Positions 36,255 to 44,381 of a stretch of DNA of 50,130 bases are shown here, in pieces. The position numbers and the translations under genes are program-made. Source of the stretch: Vulcanimicrobiota bacterium (GTDB lineage Bacteria; Vulcanimicrobiota; Vulcanimicrobiia; Vulcanimicrobiales; Vulcanimicrobiaceae). The notes below the pieces were generated by a model, which worked only from the letters and a program-made list of their open reading frames with translations, ran no database searches and had not been told where the DNA came from. Positions within the stretch are counted from its first letter, which is position 1, and every line of letters starts with the position of its first letter. The stretch is taken from NCBI GenBank assembly GCA_028287565.1, contig JAQBPK010000102.1, forward strand, positions 1-50,130, read 5' to 3'.

Positions 36255-37070
36255 ATGCAGCCAGACAACGGTCCGATCTCGATCGCCGTGCTCGGCCTCG
36301 GCGAGGCCGGCTCGCTCATCGCGCGCGATCTCGCGCGCGGCGGCGCGGCGGTGCGCGGCTGGGATCCCGATCTGCACGGCGATCTCGCCGGCATCCCGAT
36401 CGCATCAAGCTTCGCCGAGGCGGTGCGCGGCGCCGACGTCGTGCTGTCCGTCAACTGGGCGATCGCCGCGCTCGACGTTGCCCGCGAAGCGTTTCCGCTG
36501 TTGCGCCCCGGCTGCATCTACGCCGATCTCAACACCGCCGGTCCGTCGCTCAAGCAAGAGCTCGCGGCGATCGTCGCGCCGAGCGGCGCGGCGTTCGTTG
36601 ACGTCGCCATGATGACGCCAGTTCCGCCGCTCGGTGTTCGCGTTCCGATGTTTCTCGCGGGCGACGGCGCGGTCGCGCTCGCCGGCATTCTTCGACTGTT
36701 CGGCACGCCGCTCGAGATCGTCGGCTCGCAGCCCGGCGAGGCGGCGGCGCGCAAGCTCACGCGCTCGGTGTTCTACAAGGGCATGTCCGCGGCGATCTGC
36801 GAGGCGCTCGAAGCGGCGCGCGCCGCCGGGGTCGAGGACTGGCTGCGCGGCGACATCACGCGGACGCTCGCGACCGCGGACGCTTCCACGCTAACCCGCG
36901 TCGTCGACGGCACCCACAAGCACGCGAAGCGGCGCGCGCACGAGATGCGCGACGCCGTGGAATTGCTCGACGAGCTGGGAGTGCCGGCGACGATCACGCG
37001 CGCGACGGTCGAGTCGCTCGAGCGAATCGCCGCCGGTCAGGCCTCGGCTTCTTCGTCCATCTCCCGGTAG
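36255..37070 (+). CDS. NAD(P)-binding 6PGDH-like oxidoreductase
   Basis: ISIAVLGLGEAGSLIARDLARGGAAVRGWDPD; C-terminal DUF1932-like region. Confidence 0.85.
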   Translation: MQPDNGPISIAVLGLGEAGSLIARDLARGGAAVRGWDPDLHGDLAGIPIASSFAEAVRGADVVLSVNWAIAALDVAREAFPLLRPGCIYADLNTAGPSLKQELAAIVAPSGAAFVDVAMMTPVPPLGVRVPMFLAGDGAVALAGILRLFGTPLEIVGSQPGEAAARKLTRSVFYKGMSAAICEALEAARAAGVEDWLRGDITRTLATADASTLTRVVDGTHKHAKRRAHEMRDAVELLDELGVPATITRATVESLERIAAGQASASSSISR

Positions 37071-37426
37071 ACGGCGACCGCCTGTGCGAACGCGGAGTTC
37101 GCCGCCGGCACGCCCGCGTAGATCGCGACTTGCAGCAGCACCTCGCGGACCTCGTCGCGCGTCACGCCCGTGTTGCGCGCGCCGCGTATGTGCAGGCGCA
37201 ACTCTTCCATGCGCCCCAGCGCCGCCGTCATCGCGATCACGAGCATGCTGCGCGTCTTGCGCTCGAGGCCCGGGCGCGTCCACACTTCGCCCCAGCAGTA
37301 GCGCGTGATCAGCTCCTGAAAATCGCGCGTGAGCTCGGTCGCGTTCGCCTGCGCGCGGTCGACGTGCTCCTCGCCCAGCACCGCGCGGCGCACCAGCATC
37401 CCGCGCTCGTAACGTTCGTCCGGCAT
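37037..37426 (-). CDS. Carboxymuconolactone decarboxylase-family protein (PcaC-like)
   Basis: YCWGEVWTRPGLERKTRSMLVIAMTAALGRMEELRLHIRGARNTGVTRDEVREVLLQVAIYAGVPAAN. Confidence 0.92.
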   Translation of the reverse strand: MPDERYERGMLVRRAVLGEEHVDRAQANATELTRDFQELITRYCWGEVWTRPGLERKTRSMLVIAMTAALGRMEELRLHIRGARNTGVTRDEVREVLLQVAIYAGVPAANSAFAQAVAVYREMDEEAEA

Positions 37427-37520
37427 CGGTCAGGCCTCCAGAAAGCGCTCTCCCAGCAAGCGGGTTTCGCGCGGTTCGCGCGGACGAGGCAAGCTCCTCC
37501 GGTGTGGGTAACCTCGCAGT

Positions 37521-38504
37521 ATGAGACGCTTGCTGAGCGTCGCGACGGCATGCGTCGCGCTGCTCTCGGCCGGTGCGGCGGGCGCGCAGAGCCCGGCCGG
37601 AACATGGACGACCGCAGCACCGCTGCCGGCCGCGCGCAGCGAAGACTCGGTCGCGGTCGCCGGCAACACGATCTACGTGATCGGCGGCTACGCGCCGGCG
37701 GGCCCGAACCCGAACGCGCTCGATGTCAGCGGCCGGGTCGACGTCAGCCGCCCGCTCGTGCAAGCATTCGATGTTCAAACCGGGCGCTGGTCGGAACGCG
37801 CGCCGCTGCCGCGCGGTCTCAACCACGTGGGCGTCGCGTCGCTCGGCGGAAAGATCTACGCCTTCGGCGGGTTCGCGCAGCAGAACCGCGGCCCGGTCGC
37901 GGATGCGAACGTCTACGACCCTGCGACGAACGCGTGGACGGCGCTCCCGCCGCTGCCGGCACCCCTCGGCTCGATAAGCATCGCCGCGCTGGACGGAAAG
38001 CTGCATCTTGTCGGCGGCCGCGACGCGCACAGCGTCGCGACGCACACGGTGTTCGACCCCGCGACGCAAAAGTACACGAGCGCCGCGCCGCTTCCCGTCG
38101 GCCGCGATCACATGGGCCTGGTCGCATACGGCGGCAAGCTCTATGCGATCGCGGGACGCATCGACGACTTCAACCACAACACGTCGTACGTCGACGTCTA
38201 CGATCCGGCGGCGGCCCGCTGGACAGCAGGCAAACCGATGCCGTCGCAACGCAGCGGCTCGGCGGTCGCGGTGTACCGCGATCGCATCCTCGTCATCGGC
38301 GGCGAGTTCGGCGGCGGCGCGTACGCCAACAACGAAGCGTACGATCCGCGCGCCGACGCGTGGGCGACGCTCGCGCCGCTGCCGGAAGGCCGCCACGGCA
38401 CGGGCGCGGCGGTCGTCGGCGATGCGCTCTACGTCCCGGCCGGCGCGCCGGTCAACGGCGGCAGCCGCCAGTCGGACACGCTCTTCGTGTACCGCCAGTC
38501 CTGA
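37521..38504 (+). CDS. Secreted Kelch-repeat protein
   Basis: Signal peptide and repeated G-G-x-(Y/F) kelch blades (IYVIGGYAP, IYAFGGFAQ, LHLVGGRDA, LYAIAGRID, ILVIGGEFG). Confidence 0.88.
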   Translation: MRRLLSVATACVALLSAGAAGAQSPAGTWTTAAPLPAARSEDSVAVAGNTIYVIGGYAPAGPNPNALDVSGRVDVSRPLVQAFDVQTGRWSERAPLPRGLNHVGVASLGGKIYAFGGFAQQNRGPVADANVYDPATNAWTALPPLPAPLGSISIAALDGKLHLVGGRDAHSVATHTVFDPATQKYTSAAPLPVGRDHMGLVAYGGKLYAIAGRIDDFNHNTSYVDVYDPAAARWTAGKPMPSQRSGSAVAVYRDRILVIGGEFGGGAYANNEAYDPRADAWATLAPLPEGRHGTGAAVVGDALYVPAGAPVNGGSRQSDTLFVYRQS

Positions 38505-38953
38505 GACGTGCCGCTTGGGCCGCGCTCGCGGTCATCGTCATCGCCGTCCTGTTCTGGGCCGCGCTGAGCCATCGCATCTACAACCACACGCTGCCGCGCG
38601 GTTTCATCGAGCACGTCTTCGGCGAGGACGACAGCGAAGGCGGCGCGCTGGCGGTGCGCGTGCTGCTGCGCAAGCTCTACAGCATTGTCGCGTTCGCGCT
38701 GATCGGCTTCGTCATCGACAAAGCGCTGCCGGGCACGCGCCGCCCGGCGCTGCGCGCGGCGCTGATCGTCGCGGCGTTCTCCGCGGCGATCGAGATCGCG
38801 CAGAAGCTGCACGGCGCGCGCGAAGGGCCGCTGTCCAACGCGATCGACATCGCATGCGGCGCGCTGGGCGGCTGGCTCGCAGTCACCGCGGCGCACGCAC
38901 TGGCACGGCGCCGCGATGCATCGCCTGACCGCGGAGCGCGCCTCGACCTCTGA
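38501..38953 (+). CDS. VanZ-like membrane protein; no ATG/GTG/TTG start seen, so start uncertain
   Basis: Hydrophobic segments, SIVAFALIGFVIDKAL, AAFSAAIEIAQKL...SNAIDIACGALGGWLA. Confidence 0.65.
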   Translation: MRRAAWAALAVIVIAVLFWAALSHRIYNHTLPRGFIEHVFGEDDSEGGALAVRVLLRKLYSIVAFALIGFVIDKALPGTRRPALRAALIVAAFSAAIEIAQKLHGAREGPLSNAIDIACGALGGWLAVTAAHALARRRDASPDRGARLDL

Positions 38954-39034
38954 GCGCCCACGCCGCGGCTGACCGGCAGGACGTCCGAGCCGGAAGTACA
39001 AGCAAGCAGACCGCCGATTCCGAGGTGAACGACC

Positions 39035-40639
39035 ATGGCCGATCGTGCGCGTCTGATGAAAAGCACTCGCGGTCCCGTACCGGGCGCGCGGCGTCTCGGC
39101 GCGACGGACCCGAATCACGTCATCGAGATCACGCTCGTTCTCGAACGAGCCCGCCCGGTCGATCGCGGTGCGGTCGCCGCGATGGCGACGCGGGCGCCCG
39201 TCGAGCGGCGTCACCTCACCTACGACGAGCTCGCCGAACGGCATCATGCACCGGCTGAGGCCGTCGCGGCGGTCGAAGCGTTCGCCCGCGATTTCGGGCT
39301 GCATGCGGAGCAGCTCAACCCGCTGCGCAACACCGTGGACTTGCGCGGACGCGTCGCCGACATGGAGCGTGCGTTCGAGACGCGGCTCGAAGACTACGAG
39401 CACGAGGGCGTTCGGTTTCGCCAGCGCAAAGGCGATCTCACCGTTCCGGACATCATCGCGCCGTACGTTGCGGCGGTCCTTGGTCTGGACGACCGGCCGC
39501 AGGCGCGATCGCATGCACGGCGCGCGGTCGCGCTCGGGCGCGGGTTCACACCGCAGCAGGTCGCGGACCTGTACGACTTTCCGGAATCGGATGGCGCCGA
39601 TGAAACGATCGCCATCATCGAGCTCGGCGGAGCGTTCGATCAGGACGATTTGAACGCGTACTTCACGGCGGTCGGACTGCCCCGGCGCGAGCCCGTGATC
39701 CCGGTGTACGTCGCGGGCGCGCAACCGCATCGGTACGGAGCCAACGCCGACGACGACGCCGAGGTGATGCTCGACATCGAAGTCGCCGGCGCGATCGCAC
39801 CCGAAGCGCGGCTCGTCGTCTACTTCGCGCACAACACCGATCGCGGCTTCTACGAAGCGTTCTCGCACGCGGTGTACGACCGCGAGCACCAGCCGTCGGT
39901 GGTCTCGATCAGCTGGGGCTCGTACGAGGAGTCGTATACCGAGCAGACGCGGCACGCGTTCGACGAGCTCGCTGCGACCGCCGCACTGCTCGGCATCACC
40001 GTCCTGGCGGCATCGGGTGACGACGGCGCATCCGATCAAACGCCGGGTGCGGGCTTCGAGCGCAAGCGACACGTCGATTTTCCCGCCGCCGTGCCGCACA
40101 TCGTCGCGTGCGGCGGAACGAGCGTTCACGCGCGCGAGGGACGGATCGTGAGCGAGACGGTCTGGAGCAACGGCGCGGACGGCGCGAGCGGCGGCGGCGT
40201 CAGCACGACGTTCGGCGTCCCGGCGTGGCAGAACGGGTGCAGCGCCGGCGCGCATCCGCTGACCGGTCGCGGCGTGCCCGACGTCGCGGGAGACGGCGAT
40301 CCCAACACCGGTTACAAGACGTTTCACAACGGCGCGCACGAGGAGCTCGGCGGCACGAGCGCCGTCGCGCCGCTGTGGGCCGGGCTGATCCTGCGCATCA
40401 ACGCGCGGCTGCGCACGCGATGCGGCTTCATCACGCCGCTGCTGTACGGCGCCGCGCGGCAAGCGGAGTTCCGCGACGTCGTCCACGGCGACAACCACTG
40501 CCACGGCGTCGACGGCTACCTCGCCAAACCCGGCTGGGACGCATGCACGGGGCTCGGCAGCCCGAACGGCCCGGCGCTGCTGCGGCTGTTCGCGGGCGAC
40601 GCGGCGCCGCACGACCGCACGCCGGCAGTGGCCCCGTAG
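39035..40639 (+). CDS. S53-family (sedolisin/kumamolisin-like) serine-carboxyl peptidase
   Basis: Pro-kumamolisin N-domain; EVMLDIEVAGAIAPEA, VSISWGSYEES, GGTSAVAPLWAGL. Confidence 0.92.
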   Translation: MADRARLMKSTRGPVPGARRLGATDPNHVIEITLVLERARPVDRGAVAAMATRAPVERRHLTYDELAERHHAPAEAVAAVEAFARDFGLHAEQLNPLRNTVDLRGRVADMERAFETRLEDYEHEGVRFRQRKGDLTVPDIIAPYVAAVLGLDDRPQARSHARRAVALGRGFTPQQVADLYDFPESDGADETIAIIELGGAFDQDDLNAYFTAVGLPRREPVIPVYVAGAQPHRYGANADDDAEVMLDIEVAGAIAPEARLVVYFAHNTDRGFYEAFSHAVYDREHQPSVVSISWGSYEESYTEQTRHAFDELAATAALLGITVLAASGDDGASDQTPGAGFERKRHVDFPAAVPHIVACGGTSVHAREGRIVSETVWSNGADGASGGGVSTTFGVPAWQNGCSAGAHPLTGRGVPDVAGDGDPNTGYKTFHNGAHEELGGTSAVAPLWAGLILRINARLRTRCGFITPLLYGAARQAEFRDVVHGDNHCHGVDGYLAKPGWDACTGLGSPNGPALLRLFAGDAAPHDRTPAVAP

Positions 40640-40725
40640 TCATCAAACCACCGCGGGGAACCGCGCTATGGGCTCGAACCGCCGTGGAGGACCTCCAAAT
40701 CACGTCCCGGAATGCGCCAGACCAA

Positions 40726-40749
40726 CCAACCAAGACCTATGATGGTTGG
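40726..40749. promoter_or_regulatory. 7-bp inverted repeat CCAACCA-N10-TGGTTGG upstream of terD1, enclosing TATGAT
   Basis: Perfect arms plus an extra direct half site (CCAACCA at 40722-40728). Confidence 0.4.
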
Positions 40750-40799
40750 GGCAGCTTTGTATGACAAGTCCGGGCTTGTCGGTGCGCGGAGGAGTGAAG

Positions 40800-41360
40800 A
40801 TGTCGATCGACCTGCAGAAGGGTCAGCGTCTGGATGTCGGCCTGAGCAAGATTCACGTCGGCTTAGGTTGGGATCCGGCGGAAGGCAAGAGCAATTTCGA
40901 CTACGACCTCGATGCATCGGCCTTTATGCTGGGCGCGAACAAGAAACTGGTAACCGATCAATTCTTCGTCTTTTACAACAACAAAGTATCGCCTGACGGT
41001 GCGGTAGCAGCCGGCGAGGACGATCAGAGCGGAACGTCGACCGCGGGCGGCGACGACGAGACGATCGACATCGACCTCGACCGCGTCGACCAGCGCGTGC
41101 AAGAGATCCTCATCTGCGTCTCGATCCACGAGGCGCAAGAGCGCCGGCAGAACTTCGGCCAGGTCGGAAACGCCTTCATCCGAATCGTGAACGGGCAAGA
41201 CAACGTGGAGCTCGCGAAATACGAGCTGGCGGAAGATTTCAGCGTCGAGACGGCCGTCGAGTTCGGGCGGCTGTACCGGCGGGAAAGCAAATGGCGTTTC
41301 GAGGCTGTCGGGATCGGTTACCGCGGCGGCCTCAACGAGCTCGTAAACAGGTACCAATAG
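40800..41360 (+). CDS. terD: TerD-family protein 1
   Basis: LQKGQRLDVGLSKIHVGLGWD...FDYDLDASAFMLGANKKL, DDETIDIDLDRV. Confidence 0.9.
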   Translation: MSIDLQKGQRLDVGLSKIHVGLGWDPAEGKSNFDYDLDASAFMLGANKKLVTDQFFVFYNNKVSPDGAVAAGEDDQSGTSTAGGDDETIDIDLDRVDQRVQEILICVSIHEAQERRQNFGQVGNAFIRIVNGQDNVELAKYELAEDFSVETAVEFGRLYRRESKWRFEAVGIGYRGGLNELVNRYQ

Positions 41361-41389
41361 GCTCTGGTCTTCGAAGGGGACGAATCACA

Positions 41390-42025
41390 ATGCGACGGTT
41401 GCCAGTCTATCTCGTGCTCGACACGTCGGGTTCCATGTCGGGTGAACCGATCGAAGCGGTGAAGGTCGGCGTTCAAGCTCTCGTGTCGGCTCTGCGCGCC
41501 GACCCCTATGCGCTCGAGACGGTGTTCCTCAGCGTGATCTCGTTCGGCAGCCAGGCGAATCAGACGGTTCCGCTCACCGAGCTGATGGCGTTTCAAATGC
41601 CGGAGCTCAAAGCCAGCGGATCGACGTCGCTCGGTGAGGCGCTCGCGCTCGCCGCGGACCGGATCGGGACCGAGGTGCAGAAAACGACGACGGACTCCAA
41701 GGGCGATTGGAAACCCCTCGTCTTTCTGATGACGGACGGCGGCCCCACCGACGACTGGCGCAAAGGGCTGGCAAAATTCAAAGGGGCGAAGACCGGGATG
41801 GTCGTTGCGTGTGCCGCCGGCAGCGCAGCGGACACCACGGTGTTGCGCGAGATCACGGAATCGGTGGTTCAGCTCGACACCACGGATTCGTCCGCCATTC
41901 GAGCGTTTTTCAAATGGGTTTCGGCGAGCGTGGCCGTCGGAAGCCAGAAAGTGGATGGAGGCGGCGAGGTGAAGACCATTCAAGAGCTGCCTCCGCCGCC
42001 GGCCGAAATCAACGTCGTCGCTTAG
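41390..42025 (+). CDS. TerY-like von Willebrand factor A protein 1
   Basis: MRRLPVYLVLDTSGSMSGEPIEAVKVGVQALVSALRADPYALETVFLSVISF; MIDAS DxSxS. Confidence 0.9.
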   Translation: MRRLPVYLVLDTSGSMSGEPIEAVKVGVQALVSALRADPYALETVFLSVISFGSQANQTVPLTELMAFQMPELKASGSTSLGEALALAADRIGTEVQKTTTDSKGDWKPLVFLMTDGGPTDDWRKGLAKFKGAKTGMVVACAAGSAADTTVLREITESVVQLDTTDSSAIRAFFKWVSASVAVGSQKVDGGGEVKTIQELPPPPAEINVVA

Positions 42026-42034
42026 GAGGCAGCC

Positions 42035-42673
42035 GTGCCGATCACCCTCTCCAAAGGTCAAAGCATCAACCTCGCAAAGTCCACGTACGACCTCTCTCAC
42101 GTAACGGTTGGGCTCGGATGGGACGTGGCGGAGCCCAGCAGCGGCGGCGGCTTCATCGGCAAGCTCTTCGGCGCGAAACCGCCCGAAGAGTACGATCTGG
42201 ACGTCATCGCCTTTCTTCTCGGCGCGAACGGGAAGGTCGTGAACCGCGGCGATACCAAGCTGCAGGGCGGCGACGTCATCTTCTTCAACAATCTCAAGCA
42301 CCGCTCGGGCCGGATCTGGCTGACCGGCGACAACCGCACGGGCGCCGGCGACGGCGACGACGAGCAGATCATCGTCGACCTGAACGGACTCGATCAGCAG
42401 TACCAGCAGATCGTGTTCGTCGTCCAGATTTATCAGGGCCAGCAGCGCGGGCAGCACTTCGGTGCGGTCAAGAACGCCTACATTCGCGCGGAGGATGCGC
42501 GCGGGCAGGAGATGGTTCGCTTTTCGGTCTCGAACGACCCGGAGTTCTCCGGAAAGCGCTCCATGATCTTCGCCGAGGTCGAACGCAGCGGTGCGAACTG
42601 GAAGTTCCGGGCCATCGGAACTCCGTACGAGTCGGACTCGTTCGTCGACATTCTGCGAAATACGTATCTCTGA
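42035..42673 (+). CDS. terD: TerD-family protein 2
   Basis: LSKGQSINLAKSTYDLSHVTVGLGWDV...YDLDVIAFLLGANGKV. Confidence 0.9.
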   Translation: MPITLSKGQSINLAKSTYDLSHVTVGLGWDVAEPSSGGGFIGKLFGAKPPEEYDLDVIAFLLGANGKVVNRGDTKLQGGDVIFFNNLKHRSGRIWLTGDNRTGAGDGDDEQIIVDLNGLDQQYQQIVFVVQIYQGQQRGQHFGAVKNAYIRAEDARGQEMVRFSVSNDPEFSGKRSMIFAEVERSGANWKFRAIGTPYESDSFVDILRNTYL

Positions 42674-42703
42674 GCGATCACCGAAGATACGTGCGATGAT
42701 CTG

Positions 42704-43339
42704 ATGCGTCGGTTGCCCGTCTATCTCCTGATCGACACGTCAGGCTCGATGCGTGGCGAACCGATCCAATCCGTCAACGTCGGAATGGAGAGCCTGATCG
42801 CCTCGTTGCGCCAGGACCCGAACGCGCTCGAAAGCGTGTACGTCAGCATCATCACGTTCGATCGCGAGGTGAAGGTGCTGGTCCCGCTCACCGCGTTGGA
42901 CGAATTTCAATTGCCGGCGATCCAAACTCCGGAGTCCGGACCGACCCACCTCGGCCGGGCTTTGGAAGTGCTCTGCACCCAGCTCGACTCCGAGCTCATC
43001 CAATCGACCCCCGACCGCAAGGGTGATTGGCTGCCGCTGATGTTCGTGATGACGGACGGTAGCCCGTCCGATCTCGCGCTGTTCAACGCGCAGGTCGCCG
43101 AGATCCGCCGCCGGCCGTTCGGTCAGATCATCGGCTGCGCGGCCGGCCCCAAGGCGAGGCATCAATATCTCAGCGAGTTCTGCTCGTCCGTCGTCAGTCT
43201 GGACACGACCGACAGCTCCACCTTCATCTCGTTCTTCAAGTGGGTTTCTCAAGCGGTTACGATCGGCAACCGAAGCCTCGGCGCCGCGGCGGGGATGACC
43301 CTGCCGCCCCCGCCGGCTGAAGTTCAGATGGTCGTCTAA
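42704..43339 (+). CDS. TerY-like vWA protein 2
   Basis: MRRLPVYLLIDTSGSMRGEPIQSVNVGMESLIASL. Confidence 0.9.
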   Translation: MRRLPVYLLIDTSGSMRGEPIQSVNVGMESLIASLRQDPNALESVYVSIITFDREVKVLVPLTALDEFQLPAIQTPESGPTHLGRALEVLCTQLDSELIQSTPDRKGDWLPLMFVMTDGSPSDLALFNAQVAEIRRRPFGQIIGCAAGPKARHQYLSEFCSSVVSLDTTDSSTFISFFKWVSQAVTIGNRSLGAAAGMTLPPPPAEVQMVV

Positions 43340-43349
43340 AGGACTGCAG

Positions 43350-44381
43350 ATGGTCATACGGCGTCTCCCCATCTTTTTCGTGCTCGACGTTTCCGAGTCC
43401 ATGGTCGGTGACAGCCATGCACGGCTCGAGGAAGGACTCGGACGCGTGGTCATGCATCTTCGCACGGACCCGTACGCGCTCGAGACCGCGTTCCTGTCGG
43501 TCATCGTGTTTGCCGGCAAAGCAAAGACGCTGCAGCCGCTCACGGAGCTGGTCGATTTCAATGCGCCGGCGCTGCCCGTCGGAGGCGGAACCGCGTTGGG
43601 AGCCGCGCTCGATCACCTGATGAACGAGCTCGATGCGAGCGTCGTGCGAAGCAGCGCCGACCGCAAAGGCGATTGGCGCCCGATCGTGTTTCTCATGACG
43701 GACGGGCACCCAACCGATGATGCCGCGCCTGCGATACGGCGCTGGCAGGAACGGTGGCGCGGCCGCGCCCATCTGGTTGCAATCTCGGTGGGCGACGCCG
43801 CCGATGCACGCCTGCTCGCCGGTTTCGCGGACGACGTGCTGATTCTCGAAGACGTGGGTGAGGCCGGCTTTGCGGGATGCATCAAATGGATCACGCAATC
43901 GATATCGGCGAACAGCCGGCCCATGGAAGGCGGCTCGGGCGAGTTCCGGCCGACGGAGCTCGGAGCCGCGCTCACGAAGTTCGACGTCGGCAAAGGTCCG
44001 CCGCCGGGCTCTCGGATCGACGACCGGTTTGCCGTCTTCACGGGCCGCTGCCAGCGCAGCCGCGCGCCGTATCTGCTGAAGTTCGAGCAGATCGCGAGCG
44101 GCCCAACCGCGGGGAGATTCGAGCCCGCCGGCGGCTATACGCTCGCGGAGTCGTTCTTCGAGCTTTCCGACGCAAGTGCGCCGGCCGCTACGCTATCCGA
44201 CCGCGACCTGACCGATTACCCGCCGTGCCCGAACTGCGGCAGTCTGTACAGCCTCTCGAAATGCAGCTGCGGACAGGTCCACTGCACCGACGGTCCCGGC
44301 GTCTATACGTGCCCGTGGTGTGCGGTCACGTCAACGTATGAAACGACTGAATCTTTGAGCTTCGACCGAGGTCGCGGATGA
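43350..44381 (+). CDS. vWA protein 3 with C-terminal zinc-ribbon (TerY-C-like)
   Basis: RRLPIFFVLDVSESMVGDSHA; C-terminal CPNCGSLYSLSKCSCGQVHC...CPWC. Confidence 0.88.
   Translation: MVIRRLPIFFVLDVSESMVGDSHARLEEGLGRVVMHLRTDPYALETAFLSVIVFAGKAKTLQPLTELVDFNAPALPVGGGTALGAALDHLMNELDASVVRSSADRKGDWRPIVFLMTDGHPTDDAAPAIRRWQERWRGRAHLVAISVGDAADARLLAGFADDVLILEDVGEAGFAGCIKWITQSISANSRPMEGGSGEFRPTELGAALTKFDVGKGPPPGSRIDDRFAVFTGRCQRSRAPYLLKFEQIASGPTAGRFEPAGGYTLAESFFELSDASAPAATLSDRDLTDYPPCPNCGSLYSLSKCSCGQVHCTDGPGVYTCPWCAVTSTYETTESLSFDRGRG

Noticed and set aside
36891-38396. 501-aa minus-strand ORF overlapping the oxidoreductase, PcaC-like and Kelch genes
   Set aside because: Spans three better-supported genes and has antisense composition.
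38429-40612. 727-aa minus-strand ORF antisense to the S53 peptidase
   Set aside because: Arg/Val/Ala/Asp-rich low-complexity translation typical of the antisense frame of high-GC genes; the opposite strand encodes a clear S53 peptidase.
40671-40680. T-arm-like GGTTCGAGCC on the minus strand upstream of terD1
   Set aside because: Flanking bases do not form a 5-bp T stem and no D arm, anticodon arm or acceptor pairing could be drawn, so it is not a tRNA.
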